Shown: positions 21,909-32,174 of the stretch, in pieces
How the letters are laid out: each line of letters starts with the position of its first letter
How positions within the stretch are numbered: position 1 is the first letter of the stretch
Source of the DNA: Phytophthora quininea
Lineage: Eukaryota; Oomycota; Peronosporomycetes; Peronosporales; Peronosporaceae
Reading direction: 5' to 3'
DNA: 64,000 nucleotides
NCBI GenBank assembly: GCA_011947345.1
Contig: JAAVTG010000845.1
Span: 558,001 to 622,000 of the forward strand
Made by a program: the position numbers and the translations under genes
Notes under the pieces: model-generated
The model's input: the letters and a program-made list of their open reading frames with translations, nothing else
The model's database searches: none
Told to the model about the DNA's origin: nothing

Positions 21909-22106
21909 ATCTCCCCGCGAAGAATTGCGCTTGGCGCGTTGCTGCTCCCGCAGCTCTTGTAGTAGGAGTTTCCAATGGACGACGTGCTTGATATCCTTCT
22001 CTCTTTCCCAAGTGCACTCGGACATGGGTTCGCCAAGCCACTTTACCAAGTACTCCGGCTTCCTATTAAATTGGCGCTTCGCCACGAGGCGCTCAACGAT
22101 GCGCAT
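21807..22106 (-). CDS. Pol C-terminal chromodomain tail, left element
   Basis: Encodes IVERLVAKRQFNRKPEYLVK, WLGEPMSECTWE and HVVHWKLLLQEL, a chromodomain that in chromoviruses directs integration to marked chromatin. The stop codon lies inside LTR 1, so about the last 100 bp of coding sequence are LTR. In this copy a T run (about 22155) is one base shorter than in the right element, breaking the frame just upstream. Confidence 0.8.
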   Translation of the reverse strand: MRIVERLVAKRQFNRKPEYLVKWLGEPMSECTWEREKDIKHVVHWKLLLQELREQQRAKRNSSRGDCQLLAADANPRSHAGKQQPVRRTRKTLEELQQQ

Positions 22107-22251
22107 GCCGTCGTCGTCGTTCTCGTCCGGCAGCTCTACTGGCGTTTCTTTGCTTTTGGGCGATTGCGGAAGCGCTCGTACTGCTCTGGATACGGAGCCA
22201 GTAGATCCACATTGAAAGATGGATGAACACGCCGAAAACGGTTTGGTAGCT

Positions 22252-24999
22252 TCAGCCTAGCCACATTTTCGTTGACCATGAACTCAATGGCGAATGGTCC
22301 CACGAGACGTGCCGCAACTTCGCCTTTGTGAGCTCTGTGTTGTGGGCCACTTTCTTGAACGAAAGGTTTTCTGTCTTCAGCAATACCAAGTCACCCGCTT
22401 TGAAGTCTGGCTCTACGCGTCGTTTATCGTAGTATTCCTTCTGCTTCTGCTTGGCATCCAGCAAAGTTTGCTGGGCTTGCTCAACGATTTCACGCCGTCG
22501 TTCGGCAAACTGTCGGGCGAACTCTGCCTTTGTATGCAGTGGTTTCGATGCACGGTTATTGGTCATGCTGCCTGGATGTCGTGCAACACGACCACTGTCG
22601 ATCTCGAAGGGTGTAAGGCCCGTTGAAGCGCTAACCAGTGTTGCGTGCGCAAACTCGACGGTCCCCAGAAGATCTGACCAGTCCGAGCCGTGAACACTCG
22701 TCATACAGCGAAGAGAGTCCTCCAGAACCCTGTTCTGCCGCTCCACTTGGCCGTCTGCTTGCGCACGATGAGCCGTCGTCATCCTCAATTTCACTCCCAT
22801 AATCTTCATCAGCTCTTGCCAAAAGGCTGCCGTGAAGCGAGGGTCTCGATCGCTCACAATTTGCTCTGGCAGGCCGTGGTGGCGAACCACCGAATCAAAG
22901 AACACCCGAGCACAGTCTGCAGCTGTAGCGGTCGAGTTCATCGGTGCATACTTCGCTCGCTTGGAGAGCAAGTCTACTGCTACTTGGATGCAATCAAATC
23001 CATTCGAAGTCGGCAGACCAGTCACGTAGTCAACTCCGACATGTTTCCAACATTCTGATGGCACTTCTAGTGGAATCAGCTTGCCTTTCTTCCTTGAACT
23101 CGAAACTTTAAACTTGTTGCACGTCAAGCAGCTTTGTACGTAGTCATTCACATCCACATTCATCTCCTTCCAGTAGTACCACTGAGACAGCTTGGCCAGC
23201 GTTCGAGGTACTCCTGGGTGGGCAGCACCGTCATGAAACTCGGCTAGCACTTTAGTGCGAAGATCGTAGTCATTTGGGACACAGATCGTGTCCACAACGT
23301 CTCCGGTCTGGCGGTAAACAAGTCCATCCTTTCGGTAGTAGACTCCTTCGTTCATGGCATGGGGCTCGTCGGTCAACACATCAGCGAATTCATTGTCGCG
23401 GAGGTAACCGGCGCCGAACCGCGAACGCATGTCCTTGGACAGCGCCACCGTTGTTGCATAGCGCGTAGCACTGTTCACGCTCAGCTCGAGACGCTGTTGA
23501 TCCATGACTGGGCGAGCTCGGCCAGTATCCACCCTCCGTTGCTGGTCGTCCAGCAAAAGATGCAAGTCGTAGGAGTTTCGTGATGCGAGTTCATTCATCA
23601 GACGTTGGCGCTCAGCAATTAGCTGCTGTGCCTGGCGACAAGTGTCGGAGCACGAGTGAATATTTACCACACTCACGTGAAGATCCTGATCGCTGCGACT
23701 CGAAATGCTTTCCGAATCGTCTGGCGTAATTGCCTCCTCTGGATGCTCGTGCCCATCGTCTTCATCTTGTACGTGCCGTGACAAAGCGTCTGCAACTACA
23801 TTCTGCACACCCTTGACATGGTGCAGCTCAAAGTCAAATTGCGAGAAGAAATCAAGCCACCTCGCCAGTTTGGCGGACACGTTAGGATGGTGGAGAAACC
23901 AGCGGCACGAACTATTATCCGTGTAAACGAAAAAGTGTCTGCCGTGTAAGTAGTGTCTCCACTTCGCCAGCGCAAGTTTAATGGCAAACAGCTCCTTTTC
24001 GTGAGCAGGCCAGTTCACTTCGTGCTTGCCCAGTTTCTTCGAGAGGAAAGCAACGGGATGATCGAATCCATCGTGACGCTGTGAAAGAACAGCACCGCAG
24101 CAGTGCTTCGACGCATCTGTTGTAACCACAAACTCCTCATCGAAGTTCGGCAGTCGCAATATTGGAGCTTGTTGTAGAGCGGCTTTAATCACTAGAAACG
24201 CATTTTCTTGATACGCCGTCCACTGCCAAGGCTTATCCTTCTTGACCAAGTCGCTAAGCGGGAGAACGATATCTGAGAACCGATGAATAAATCGTCGGTA
24301 ATATCCTGCGAGACCCAGGAAACTTTGTAGCTCCTTCACCGTTGTTGGAACTTTCCACTGCTCGATCGATGATGTCTTTGTCTGGTCTACTTGGAGCCCT
24401 TTGCTCGATATCGTGTGCCCTAGGAAATTTACCGATGACTGCGCAAAGACACACTTTTCGAGCCGTGCAAACAGTTTCTCAGCACGAAGTACTTCAAACA
24501 CAGTTCGTAGATGTTGCTCGTGTTCAGCCAATGAAGCAGAGAATATGCAAATGTCATCGAGATAAACCACCACGAACTCAAATTTTCCCAATAGAAGCCG
24601 CATCAATCTCGACCAGATCCCTGGCATGCCGGCCACGCCCATCGGGGCAACACACCAATGGTAAGTCTCCGTTCCTGTCCGGAAAGCGGTGTAGGGACGA
24701 CACGCTGGCTTGACGCGCATCTGATGGTACCCCTGCGCGAGATCGATGACACTAAAGATCACAGCTCTGGCCATTTGATCGAAAAGTTCCTCGATGTTTG
24801 GCAACGGGATCTTTGGAACCAGTGTTTGGCTGTTTAAGTACCGGTAATCGACCACCCATCGGATAGGCGCTGTAGGATTTCCGCTGCGGATCCATTCGCG
24901 ACGACTCTGCTGTTTTCCCGTCTTTCGATCACGCTTGGGAATTCCAAACACATTTGATACCCATGGAGAATCGCTGATCTCGATCCATTGCTTCTCCAA
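22252..24999 (-). CDS. Pol (reverse transcriptase, RNase H, integrase), left element
   Basis: The conserved part runs in one long frame. It contains the reverse transcriptase core with the YLDD active site (VVVYLDDICIF), the RNase H start TTDASKHCCGAVLS, the integrase zinc-binding segment HPGVPRTLAK..CLTCNKFK and the integrase catalytic core with VDLLSK, SDRDPRF and the QADGQVERQNR block. The listed start at 24999 is only the first in-frame ATG; the true frame begins upstream and joins Gag through a one-base discontinuity. The 3' end also changes frame once near 22300, before the chromodomain tail. Confidence 0.9.
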   Translation of the reverse strand: MEKQWIEISDSPWVSNVFGIPKRDRKTGKQQSRREWIRSGNPTAPIRWVVDYRYLNSQTLVPKIPLPNIEELFDQMARAVIFSVIDLAQGYHQMRVKPACRPYTAFRTGTETYHWCVAPMGVAGMPGIWSRLMRLLLGKFEFVVVYLDDICIFSASLAEHEQHLRTVFEVLRAEKLFARLEKCVFAQSSVNFLGHTISSKGLQVDQTKTSSIEQWKVPTTVKELQSFLGLAGYYRRFIHRFSDIVLPLSDLVKKDKPWQWTAYQENAFLVIKAALQQAPILRLPNFDEEFVVTTDASKHCCGAVLSQRHDGFDHPVAFLSKKLGKHEVNWPAHEKELFAIKLALAKWRHYLHGRHFFVYTDNSSCRWFLHHPNVSAKLARWLDFFSQFDFELHHVKGVQNVVADALSRHVQDEDDGHEHPEEAITPDDSESISSRSDQDLHVSVVNIHSCSDTCRQAQQLIAERQRLMNELASRNSYDLHLLLDDQQRRVDTGRARPVMDQQRLELSVNSATRYATTVALSKDMRSRFGAGYLRDNEFADVLTDEPHAMNEGVYYRKDGLVYRQTGDVVDTICVPNDYDLRTKVLAEFHDGAAHPGVPRTLAKLSQWYYWKEMNVDVNDYVQSCLTCNKFKVSSSRKKGKLIPLEVPSECWKHVGVDYVTGLPTSNGFDCIQVAVDLLSKRAKYAPMNSTATAADCARVFFDSVVRHHGLPEQIVSDRDPRFTAAFWQELMKIMGVKLRMTTAHRAQADGQVERQNRVLEDSLRCMTSVHGSDWSDLLGTVEFAHATLVSASTGLTPFEIDSGRVARHPGSMTNNRASKPLHTKAEFARQFAERRREIVEQAQQTLLDAKQKQKEYYDKRRVEPDFKAGDLVLLKTENLSFKKVAHNTELTKAKLRHVSWDHSPLSSWSTKMWLG

Positions 25000-25007
25000 A
25001 AGGTCAT

Positions 25008-26705
25008 CTACAAAATCTTGCAGTGCTTCTTGCTCCGTCTTCGAAAGTCGGAACGGAGCCCGGCTGCTGGACGAGCGTCCTCTTTCAAGTTCAACTCAAA
25101 TTCCACACTGCGCTCAGGAGGCAGTCCGGTCGGTAATACAGCTGGAAAGACGTCCTTGAACTCTGCAAGTAGACGCTTTATTTCTTCTGGATACTCTCCG
25201 TCTTCTTCAGCAGCTGTAACTTTGACGTGGTAGAAGTTGAAATCGTGTTGTGGAGCAATAAATTCTCGCTGCTGAGCATCTTCAGCGGTAATAGGCACAT
25301 GTAGGTAAGCGGCGCTGATATCCGGAAATACGGACAAGGGAGATGCTAACTTCACCTCGTGCGTTTGCCAGTTAATGCAGGGGTTGAATCTCGTGAGCCA
25401 CGGTTTTCCAAGAATCACATCATGAGACGCTGGCAACTCGTATTCAGTGAAAGTGACTTCACTGCATATCATTCCGTCCATTGTCACTGACGCCGTCACT
25501 TCACGAAGTCTGACATCGCGTCGAACAGAGCCATCAAAACTCTCAACCGAAGCAACGTGCTCCTTCGCAGGACCACCCGCAATTCCAGGCCGTAACAAGT
25601 TGTGATTAGCACCACAGTCAATCAGTGCCAGTAGCGAGTATCCATTGATCATCACCTTCTTGCGAATCAAATTATGCTCAACTTCCGGTTGGACAGGTCT
25701 GTGAACTCTCGCCATGTTCACGGAATAGTTGCGGAATAATAGCGGTTCAACACTTGAAGTGTTTGTCCGCGATGCCTCAAGCACCTGCACCGAGTTGATG
25801 GATCTGATACTCTGTCTCCCGTACCGGTTGGTCTTCGGGTAAGACGACTTCATCCTGCAGTCATTCATGCGGTGCCCAGGCCGCTTGCAACGAAAGCACA
25901 AGTTCCGCTTACGGCAGTCCTCTCGACTAATTTGCCGGAAATTCACGTTATCCACTTCCATGGGAACCGCAGCCTCCACTTGGCTTTCATCACGCCTTGG
26001 TCGAGCGCCTCCGCGGTCTCCGCGTCCTTGAGTGTGTGAACGCTCGAATTCCAACGCGACAGTAATGGCCTTTGACACTGTGGTGCACCGACGGTAAGAT
26101 ACTTCTTCCCGCGTGCGCATCACAAGACCATGCACGAACCAAGTAATTTGATCGATGTCGCTCATATCACGCACTTGGCAGATGATCTGCCTGAATTTCG
26201 CCACGTACTCTTCCAAGTCCTTGCAGTGGATTTGTTTCAGCTGAAATAGTTCAGCTCTTAGCCGCTCTTGCAGATCTGGGGGCACAAATTCCGATTGCAA
26301 CGCCTCCGCCAAGGCGTTCAGAGTCCCAAACTTGCCTTGGTTGAACGTATACCACGCCGCAGCCTGGCCTTTCAAATTTGACGCAACCATCGCAACCAAA
26401 CGATTCTGGTTATCTGCTGCGTCCACATCGATGTTTTTGGCGCTAAAGTACAACTGCACCTGTTGGAGGAACACCTGCAGCGACTCGCCCATCTTGCCGT
26501 TGTAGGTCGGCATTGAAATGCCTTCCGCACGTCTCTCGCCTGATCCAGCAGGCTTCAGTTTGTCCAGCACTTGTTGCTGGTGCTCGAGCAGCTGCCGCAT
26601 CTCGTGCTGCTGCTGTGCCATGACCTCAGCCATCCTGGCGAGCGCCATCATTGCGTTCTCTTGGACCGCGGTGCCACCTGCACCTGGAGTGTCTCCTCCT
26701 TCCAT
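25008..26705 (-). CDS. Gag-protease polyprotein, left element
   Basis: Starts at ATG 26705. The N-terminus is Gln-rich (QQQHEMRQLLEHQQQVLDKL). A retrotransposon Gag capsid region follows (AAWYTFNQGKFGTLNALAEAL), then a zinc knuckle CFRCKRPGHRMNDC of the CX2CX4HX4C type. The aspartic-protease-like motif is LLALIDCGANHNLL, with DCGA in place of the common DTGA/DSGA. The frame ends at 25008, after the start of the conserved Pol region, because of a one-base discontinuity at a CCC run (25059-25061). Confidence 0.88.
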   Translation of the reverse strand: MEGGDTPGAGGTAVQENAMMALARMAEVMAQQQHEMRQLLEHQQQVLDKLKPAGSGERRAEGISMPTYNGKMGESLQVFLQQVQLYFSAKNIDVDAADNQNRLVAMVASNLKGQAAAWYTFNQGKFGTLNALAEALQSEFVPPDLQERLRAELFQLKQIHCKDLEEYVAKFRQIICQVRDMSDIDQITWFVHGLVMRTREEVSYRRCTTVSKAITVALEFERSHTQGRGDRGGARPRRDESQVEAAVPMEVDNVNFRQISREDCRKRNLCFRCKRPGHRMNDCRMKSSYPKTNRYGRQSIRSINSVQVLEASRTNTSSVEPLLFRNYSVNMARVHRPVQPEVEHNLIRKKVMINGYSLLALIDCGANHNLLRPGIAGGPAKEHVASVESFDGSVRRDVRLREVTASVTMDGMICSEVTFTEYELPASHDVILGKPWLTRFNPCINWQTHEVKLASPLSVFPDISAAYLHVPITAEDAQQREFIAPQHDFNFYHVKVTAAEEDGEYPEEIKRLLAEFKDVFPAVLPTGLPPERSVEFELNLKEDARPAAGLRSDFRRRSKKHCKIL

Positions 26706-26850
26706 ATGTCCAGCTCTTTATCGTCTCGGTCCTGCTGAAGCTCTTCGACTCTTCGTTTCTCCAAACGTCGGGACTTTTGGCTGGCTAGTGTGGCCACCAC
26801 TGCCGTCGCCTTGTCCCGTGCCTTCGGTTTTGCCCTTTCGGACCAACAAG

Positions 26851-26858
26851 TGCTACCA
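26851..26858 (-). promoter_or_regulatory. Primer-binding site of left element
   Basis: On the coding strand TGGTAGCA lies two bases inside the LTR end. It is complementary to the last 8 bases of an initiator-methionine tRNA ending TGCTACCA, the usual primer for this superfamily. Confidence 0.6.
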
Positions 26859-26860
26859 CT

Positions 26861-27221
26861 TGTCAACTTCTGCGGATCGACAGGTGTGCACGAAGGTGAG
26901 GAAGAGGTGTCGGTTTGCGAGGTTGTTTGAGGTTGTTGAGACTGCTGAGGTACTGAGGCTCGGTTGTTGTTGCGCTTGTGTTGGTGAGGGCAAAATGCAG
27001 AATGAATATATTTTTGTTGGTTTAGTTGCTATGAAGGCCCTCTGTTTCTCTTTTCTCCTAGTGCCTCGCTCTAGGGAACTACACCATGTTCACGCACTGA
27101 CAATCCTTGCTGCTGGAGATTACTGTTGTTGAAGTTCTTCCAGCGTCTTTCGTGTACGGCGCACGGGTTGCTGCTTTCCTGCGTGGCTTCGTGGGTTGGC
27201 GTCCGCCGCCAAAAGCTGACA
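26861..27221 (-). repeat. LTR 2, shared by both elements
   Basis: Same 361-bp sequence as LTR 1 and LTR 3. It serves as 5' LTR of the left element and 3' LTR of the right element, the signature of recombination between LTRs or of integration next to a recombined circle. Confidence 0.92.
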
Positions 27222-27617
27222 ATCTCCCCGCGAAGAATTGCGCTTGGCGCGTTGCTGCTCCCGCAGCTCTTGTAGTAGGAGTTTCCAATGGACGACGTGC
27301 TTGATATCCTTCTCTCTTTCCCAAGTGCACTCGGACATGGGTTCGCCAAGCCACTTTACCAAGTACTCCGGCTTCCTATTAAATTGGCGCTTCGCCACGA
27401 GGCGCTCAACGATGCGCATGCCGTCGTCGTCGTTCTCGTCCGGCAGCTCTACTGGCGTTTCTTTGCTTTTTGGGCGATTGCGGAAGCGCTCGTACTGCTC
27501 TGGATACGGAGCCAGTAGATCCACATTGAAAGATGGATGAACACGCCGAAAACGGTTTGGTAGCTTCAGCCTAGCCACATTTTCGTTGACCATGAACTCA
27601 ATGGCGAATGGTCCCAC
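27120..27617 (-). CDS. Pol C-terminal segment with chromodomain, right element
   Basis: A 165-codon frame containing the integrase C-terminal extension (FMVNENVARLKLPNRFRRVH) and the chromodomain. In this copy the frame is continuous where the left copy has a one-base loss. It ends at 27120 inside LTR 2. Confidence 0.85.
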   Translation of the reverse strand: MGPFAIEFMVNENVARLKLPNRFRRVHPSFNVDLLAPYPEQYERFRNRPKSKETPVELPDENDDDGMRIVERLVAKRQFNRKPEYLVKWLGEPMSECTWEREKDIKHVVHWKLLLQELREQQRAKRNSSRGDCQLLAADANPRSHAGKQQPVRRTRKTLEELQQQ

Positions 27618-30313
27618 GAGACGTGCCGCAACTTCGCCTTTGTGAGCTCTGTGTTGTGGGCCACTTTCTTGAACGAAAGGTTTTCTGTCTTCAGCAATAC
27701 CAAGTCACCCGCTTTGAAGTCTGGCTCTACGCGTCGTTTATCGTAGTATTCCTTCTGCTTCTGCTTGGCATCCAGCAAAGTTTGCTGGGCTTGCTCAACG
27801 ATTTCACGCCGTCGTTCGGCAAACTGTCGGGCGAACTCTGCCTTTGTATGCAGTGGTTTCGATGCACGGTTATTGGTCATGCTGCCTGGATGTCGTGCAA
27901 CACGACCACTGTCGATCTCGAAGGGTGTAAGGCCCGTTGAAGCGCTAACCAGTGTTGCGTGCGCAAACTCGACGGTCCCCAGAAGATCTGACCAGTCCGA
28001 GCCGTGAACACTCGTCATACAGCGAAGAGAGTCCTCCAGAACCCTGTTCTGCCGCTCCACTTGGCCGTCTGCTTGCGCACGATGAGCCGTCGTCATCCTC
28101 AATTTCACTCCCATAATCTTCATCAGCTCTTGCCAAAAGGCTGCCGTGAAGCGAGGGTCTCGATCGCTCACAATTTGCTCTGGCAGGCCGTGGTGGCGAA
28201 CCACCGAATCAAAGAACACCCGAGCACAGTCTGCAGCTGTAGCGGTCGAGTTCATCGGTGCATACTTCGCTCGCTTGGAGAGCAAGTCTACTGCTACTTG
28301 GATGCAATCAAATCCATTCGAAGTCGGCAGACCAGTCACGTAGTCAACTCCGACATGTTTCCAACATTCTGATGGCACTTCTAGTGGAATCAGCTTGCCT
28401 TTCTTCCTTGAACTCGAAACTTTAAACTTGTTGCACGTCAAGCAGCTTTGTACGTAGTCATTCACATCCACATTCATCTCCTTCCAGTAGTACCACTGAG
28501 ACAGCTTGGCCAGCGTTCGAGGTACTCCTGGGTGGGCAGCACCGTCATGAAACTCGGCTAGCACTTTAGTGCGAAGATCGTAGTCATTTGGGACACAGAT
28601 CGTGTCCACAACGTCTCCGGTCTGGCGGTAAACAAGTCCATCCTTTCGGTAGTAGACTCCTTCGTTCATGGCATGGGGCTCGTCGGTCAACACATCAGCG
28701 AATTCATTGTCGCGGAGGTAACCGGCGCCGAACCGCGAACGCATGTCCTTGGACAGCGCCACCGTTGTTGCATAGCGCGTAGCACTGTTCACGCTCAGCT
28801 CGAGACGCTGTTGATCCATGACTGGGCGAGCTCGGCCAGTATCCACCCTCCGTTGCTGGTCGTCCAGCAAAAGATGCAAGTCGTAGGAGTTTCGTGATGC
28901 GAGTTCATTCATCAGACGTTGGCGCTCAGCAATTAGCTGCTGTGCCTGGCGACAAGTGTCGGAGCACGAGTGAATATTTACCACACTCACGTGAAGATCC
29001 TGATCGCTGCGACTCGAAATGCTTTCCGAATCGTCTGGCGTAATTGCCTCCTCTGGATGCTCGTGCCCATCGTCTTCATCTTGTACGTGCCGTGACAAAG
29101 CGTCTGCAACTACATTCTGCACACCCTTGACATGGTGCAGCTCAAAGTCAAATTGCGAGAAGAAATCAAGCCACCTCGCCAGTTTGGCGGACACGTTAGG
29201 ATGGTGGAGAAACCAGCGGCACGAACTATTATCCGTGTAAACGAAAAAGTGTCTGCCGTGTAAGTAGTGTCTCCACTTCGCCAGCGCAAGTTTAATGGCA
29301 AACAGCTCCTTTTCGTGAGCAGGCCAGTTCACTTCGTGCTTGCCCAGTTTCTTCGAGAGGAAAGCAACGGGATGATCGAATCCATCGTGACGCTGTGAAA
29401 GAACAGCACCGCAGCAGTGCTTCGACGCATCTGTTGTAACCACAAACTCCTCATCGAAGTTCGGCAGTCGCAATATTGGAGCTTGTTGTAGAGCGGCTTT
29501 AATCACTAGAAACGCATTTTCTTGATACGCCGTCCACTGCCAAGGCTTATCCTTCTTGACCAAGTCGCTAAGCGGGAGAACGATATCTGAGAACCGATGA
29601 ATAAATCGTCGGTAATATCCTGCGAGACCCAGGAAACTTTGTAGCTCCTTCACCGTTGTTGGAACTTTCCACTGCTCGATCGATGATGTCTTTGTCTGGT
29701 CTACTTGGAGCCCTTTGCTCGATATCGTGTGCCCTAGGAAATTTACCGATGACTGCGCAAAGACACACTTTTCGAGCCGTGCAAACAGTTTCTCAGCACG
29801 AAGTACTTCAAACACAGTTCGTAGATGTTGCTCGTGTTCAGCCAATGAAGCAGAGAATATGCAAATGTCATCGAGATAAACCACCACGAACTCAAATTTT
29901 CCCAATAGAAGCCGCATCAATCTCGACCAGATCCCTGGCATGCCGGCCACGCCCATCGGGGCAACACACCAATGGTAAGTCTCCGTTCCTGTCCGGAAAG
30001 CGGTGTAGGGACGACACGCTGGCTTGACGCGCATCTGATGGTACCCCTGCGCGAGATCGATGACACTAAAGATCACAGCTCTGGCCATTTGATCGAAAAG
30101 TTCCTCGATGTTTGGCAACGGGATCTTTGGAACCAGTGTTTGGCTGTTTAAGTACCGGTAATCGACCACCCATCGGATAGGCGCTGTAGGATTTCCGCTG
30201 CGGATCCATTCGCGACGACTCTGCTGTTTTCCCGTCTTTCGATCACGCTTGGGAATTCCAAACACATTTGATACCCATGGAGAATCGCTGATCTCGATCC
30301 ATTGCTTCTCCAA
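27566..30313 (-). CDS. Pol (reverse transcriptase, RNase H, integrase), right element
   Basis: Same 915-codon frame as in the left element, with YLDD, RNase H and integrase motifs intact. As in the left copy, the frame changes once near its 3' end before the chromodomain segment. Confidence 0.9.
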   Translation of the reverse strand: MEKQWIEISDSPWVSNVFGIPKRDRKTGKQQSRREWIRSGNPTAPIRWVVDYRYLNSQTLVPKIPLPNIEELFDQMARAVIFSVIDLAQGYHQMRVKPACRPYTAFRTGTETYHWCVAPMGVAGMPGIWSRLMRLLLGKFEFVVVYLDDICIFSASLAEHEQHLRTVFEVLRAEKLFARLEKCVFAQSSVNFLGHTISSKGLQVDQTKTSSIEQWKVPTTVKELQSFLGLAGYYRRFIHRFSDIVLPLSDLVKKDKPWQWTAYQENAFLVIKAALQQAPILRLPNFDEEFVVTTDASKHCCGAVLSQRHDGFDHPVAFLSKKLGKHEVNWPAHEKELFAIKLALAKWRHYLHGRHFFVYTDNSSCRWFLHHPNVSAKLARWLDFFSQFDFELHHVKGVQNVVADALSRHVQDEDDGHEHPEEAITPDDSESISSRSDQDLHVSVVNIHSCSDTCRQAQQLIAERQRLMNELASRNSYDLHLLLDDQQRRVDTGRARPVMDQQRLELSVNSATRYATTVALSKDMRSRFGAGYLRDNEFADVLTDEPHAMNEGVYYRKDGLVYRQTGDVVDTICVPNDYDLRTKVLAEFHDGAAHPGVPRTLAKLSQWYYWKEMNVDVNDYVQSCLTCNKFKVSSSRKKGKLIPLEVPSECWKHVGVDYVTGLPTSNGFDCIQVAVDLLSKRAKYAPMNSTATAADCARVFFDSVVRHHGLPEQIVSDRDPRFTAAFWQELMKIMGVKLRMTTAHRAQADGQVERQNRVLEDSLRCMTSVHGSDWSDLLGTVEFAHATLVSASTGLTPFEIDSGRVARHPGSMTNNRASKPLHTKAEFARQFAERRREIVEQAQQTLLDAKQKQKEYYDKRRVEPDFKAGDLVLLKTENLSFKKVAHNTELTKAKLRHVSWDHSPLSSWSTKMWLG

Positions 30314-30321
30314 AAGGTCAT

Positions 30322-32019
30322 CTACAAAATCTTGCAGTGCTTCTTGCTCCGTCTTCGAAAGTCGGAACGGAGCCCGGCTGCTGGACGAGCGTCCTCTTTC
30401 AAGTTCAACTCAAATTCCACACTGCGCTCAGGAGGCAGTCCGGTCGGTAATACAGCTGGAAAGACGTCCTTGAACTCTGCAAGTAGACGCTTTATTTCTT
30501 CTGGATACTCTCCGTCTTCTTCAGCAGCTGTAACTTTGACGTGGTAGAAGTTGAAATCGTGTTGTGGAGCAATAAATTCTCGCTGCTGAGCATCTTCAGC
30601 GGTAATAGGCACATGTAGGTAAGCGGCGCTGATATCCGGAAATACGGACAAGGGAGATGCTAACTTCACCTCGTGCGTTTGCCAGTTAATGCAGGGGTTG
30701 AATCTCGTGAGCCACGGTTTTCCAAGAATCACATCATGAGACGCTGGCAACTCGTATTCAGTGAAAGTGACTTCACTGCATATCATTCCGTCCATTGTCA
30801 CTGACGCCGTCACTTCACGAAGTCTGACATCGCGTCGAACAGAGCCATCAAAACTCTCAACCGAAGCAACGTGCTCCTTCGCAGGACCACCCGCAATTCC
30901 AGGCCGTAACAAGTTGTGATTAGCACCACAGTCAATCAGTGCCAGTAGCGAGTATCCATTGATCATCACCTTCTTGCGAATCAAATTATGCTCAACTTCC
31001 GGTTGGACAGGTCTGTGAACTCTCGCCATGTTCACGGAATAGTTGCGGAATAATAGCGGTTCAACACTTGAAGTGTTTGTCCGCGATGCCTCAAGCACCT
31101 GCACCGAGTTGATGGATCTGATACTCTGTCTCCCGTACCGGTTGGTCTTCGGGTAAGACGACTTCATCCTGCAGTCATTCATGCGGTGCCCAGGCCGCTT
31201 GCAACGAAAGCACAAGTTCCGCTTACGGCAGTCCTCTCGACTAATTTGCCGGAAATTCACGTTATCCACTTCCATGGGAACCGCAGCCTCCACTTGGCTT
31301 TCATCACGCCTTGGTCGAGCGCCTCCGCGGTCTCCGCGTCCTTGAGTGTGTGAACGCTCGAATTCCAACGCGACAGTAATGGCCTTTGACACTGTGGTGC
31401 ACCGACGGTAAGATACTTCTTCCCGCGTGCGCATCACAAGACCATGCACGAACCAAGTAATTTGATCGATGTCGCTCATATCACGCACTTGGCAGATGAT
31501 CTGCCTGAATTTCGCCACGTACTCTTCCAAGTCCTTGCAGTGGATTTGTTTCAGCTGAAATAGTTCAGCTCTTAGCCGCTCTTGCAGATCTGGGGGCACA
31601 AATTCCGATTGCAACGCCTCCGCCAAGGCGTTCAGAGTCCCAAACTTGCCTTGGTTGAACGTATACCACGCCGCAGCCTGGCCTTTCAAATTTGACGCAA
31701 CCATCGCAACCAAACGATTCTGGTTATCTGCTGCGTCCACATCGATGTTTTTGGCGCTAAAGTACAACTGCACCTGTTGGAGGAACACCTGCAGCGACTC
31801 GCCCATCTTGCCGTTGTAGGTCGGCATTGAAATGCCTTCCGCACGTCTCTCGCCTGATCCAGCAGGCTTCAGTTTGTCCAGCACTTGTTGCTGGTGCTCG
31901 AGCAGCTGCCGCATCTCGTGCTGCTGCTGTGCCATGACCTCAGCCATCCTGGCGAGCGCCATCATTGCGTTCTCTTGGACCGCGGTGCCACCTGCACCTG
32001 GAGTGTCTCCTCCTTCCAT
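30322..32019 (-). CDS. Gag-protease polyprotein, right element
   Basis: Same length (565 codons) and sequence as the left-element Gag, including the zinc knuckle, the DCGA protease motif and the one-base discontinuity before Pol (about 30373-30375). Confidence 0.88.
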   Translation of the reverse strand: MEGGDTPGAGGTAVQENAMMALARMAEVMAQQQHEMRQLLEHQQQVLDKLKPAGSGERRAEGISMPTYNGKMGESLQVFLQQVQLYFSAKNIDVDAADNQNRLVAMVASNLKGQAAAWYTFNQGKFGTLNALAEALQSEFVPPDLQERLRAELFQLKQIHCKDLEEYVAKFRQIICQVRDMSDIDQITWFVHGLVMRTREEVSYRRCTTVSKAITVALEFERSHTQGRGDRGGARPRRDESQVEAAVPMEVDNVNFRQISREDCRKRNLCFRCKRPGHRMNDCRMKSSYPKTNRYGRQSIRSINSVQVLEASRTNTSSVEPLLFRNYSVNMARVHRPVQPEVEHNLIRKKVMINGYSLLALIDCGANHNLLRPGIAGGPAKEHVASVESFDGSVRRDVRLREVTASVTMDGMICSEVTFTEYELPASHDVILGKPWLTRFNPCINWQTHEVKLASPLSVFPDISAAYLHVPITAEDAQQREFIAPQHDFNFYHVKVTAAEEDGEYPEEIKRLLAEFKDVFPAVLPTGLPPERSVEFELNLKEDARPAAGLRSDFRRRSKKHCKIL

Positions 32020-32164
32020 ATGTCCAGCTCTTTATCGTCTCGGTCCTGCTGAAGCTCTTCGACTCTTCGTTTCTCCAAACGTCGGGACTTTTGGCTGGCT
32101 AGTGTGGCCACCACTGCCGTCGCCTTGTCCCGTGCCTTCGGTTTTGCCCTTTCGGACCAACAAG

Positions 32165-32172
32165 TGCTACCA
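32165..32172 (-). promoter_or_regulatory. Primer-binding site of right element
   Basis: The same TGGTAGCA sequence two bases inside LTR 3, in the same position as in the left element. Confidence 0.6.
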
Positions 32173-32174
32173 CT

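Noticed and set aside
22252..32019. Treating the two gypsy copies as independent insertions side by side
   Set aside because: Independent insertions would give four LTRs and separate target duplications; there are only three LTRs.
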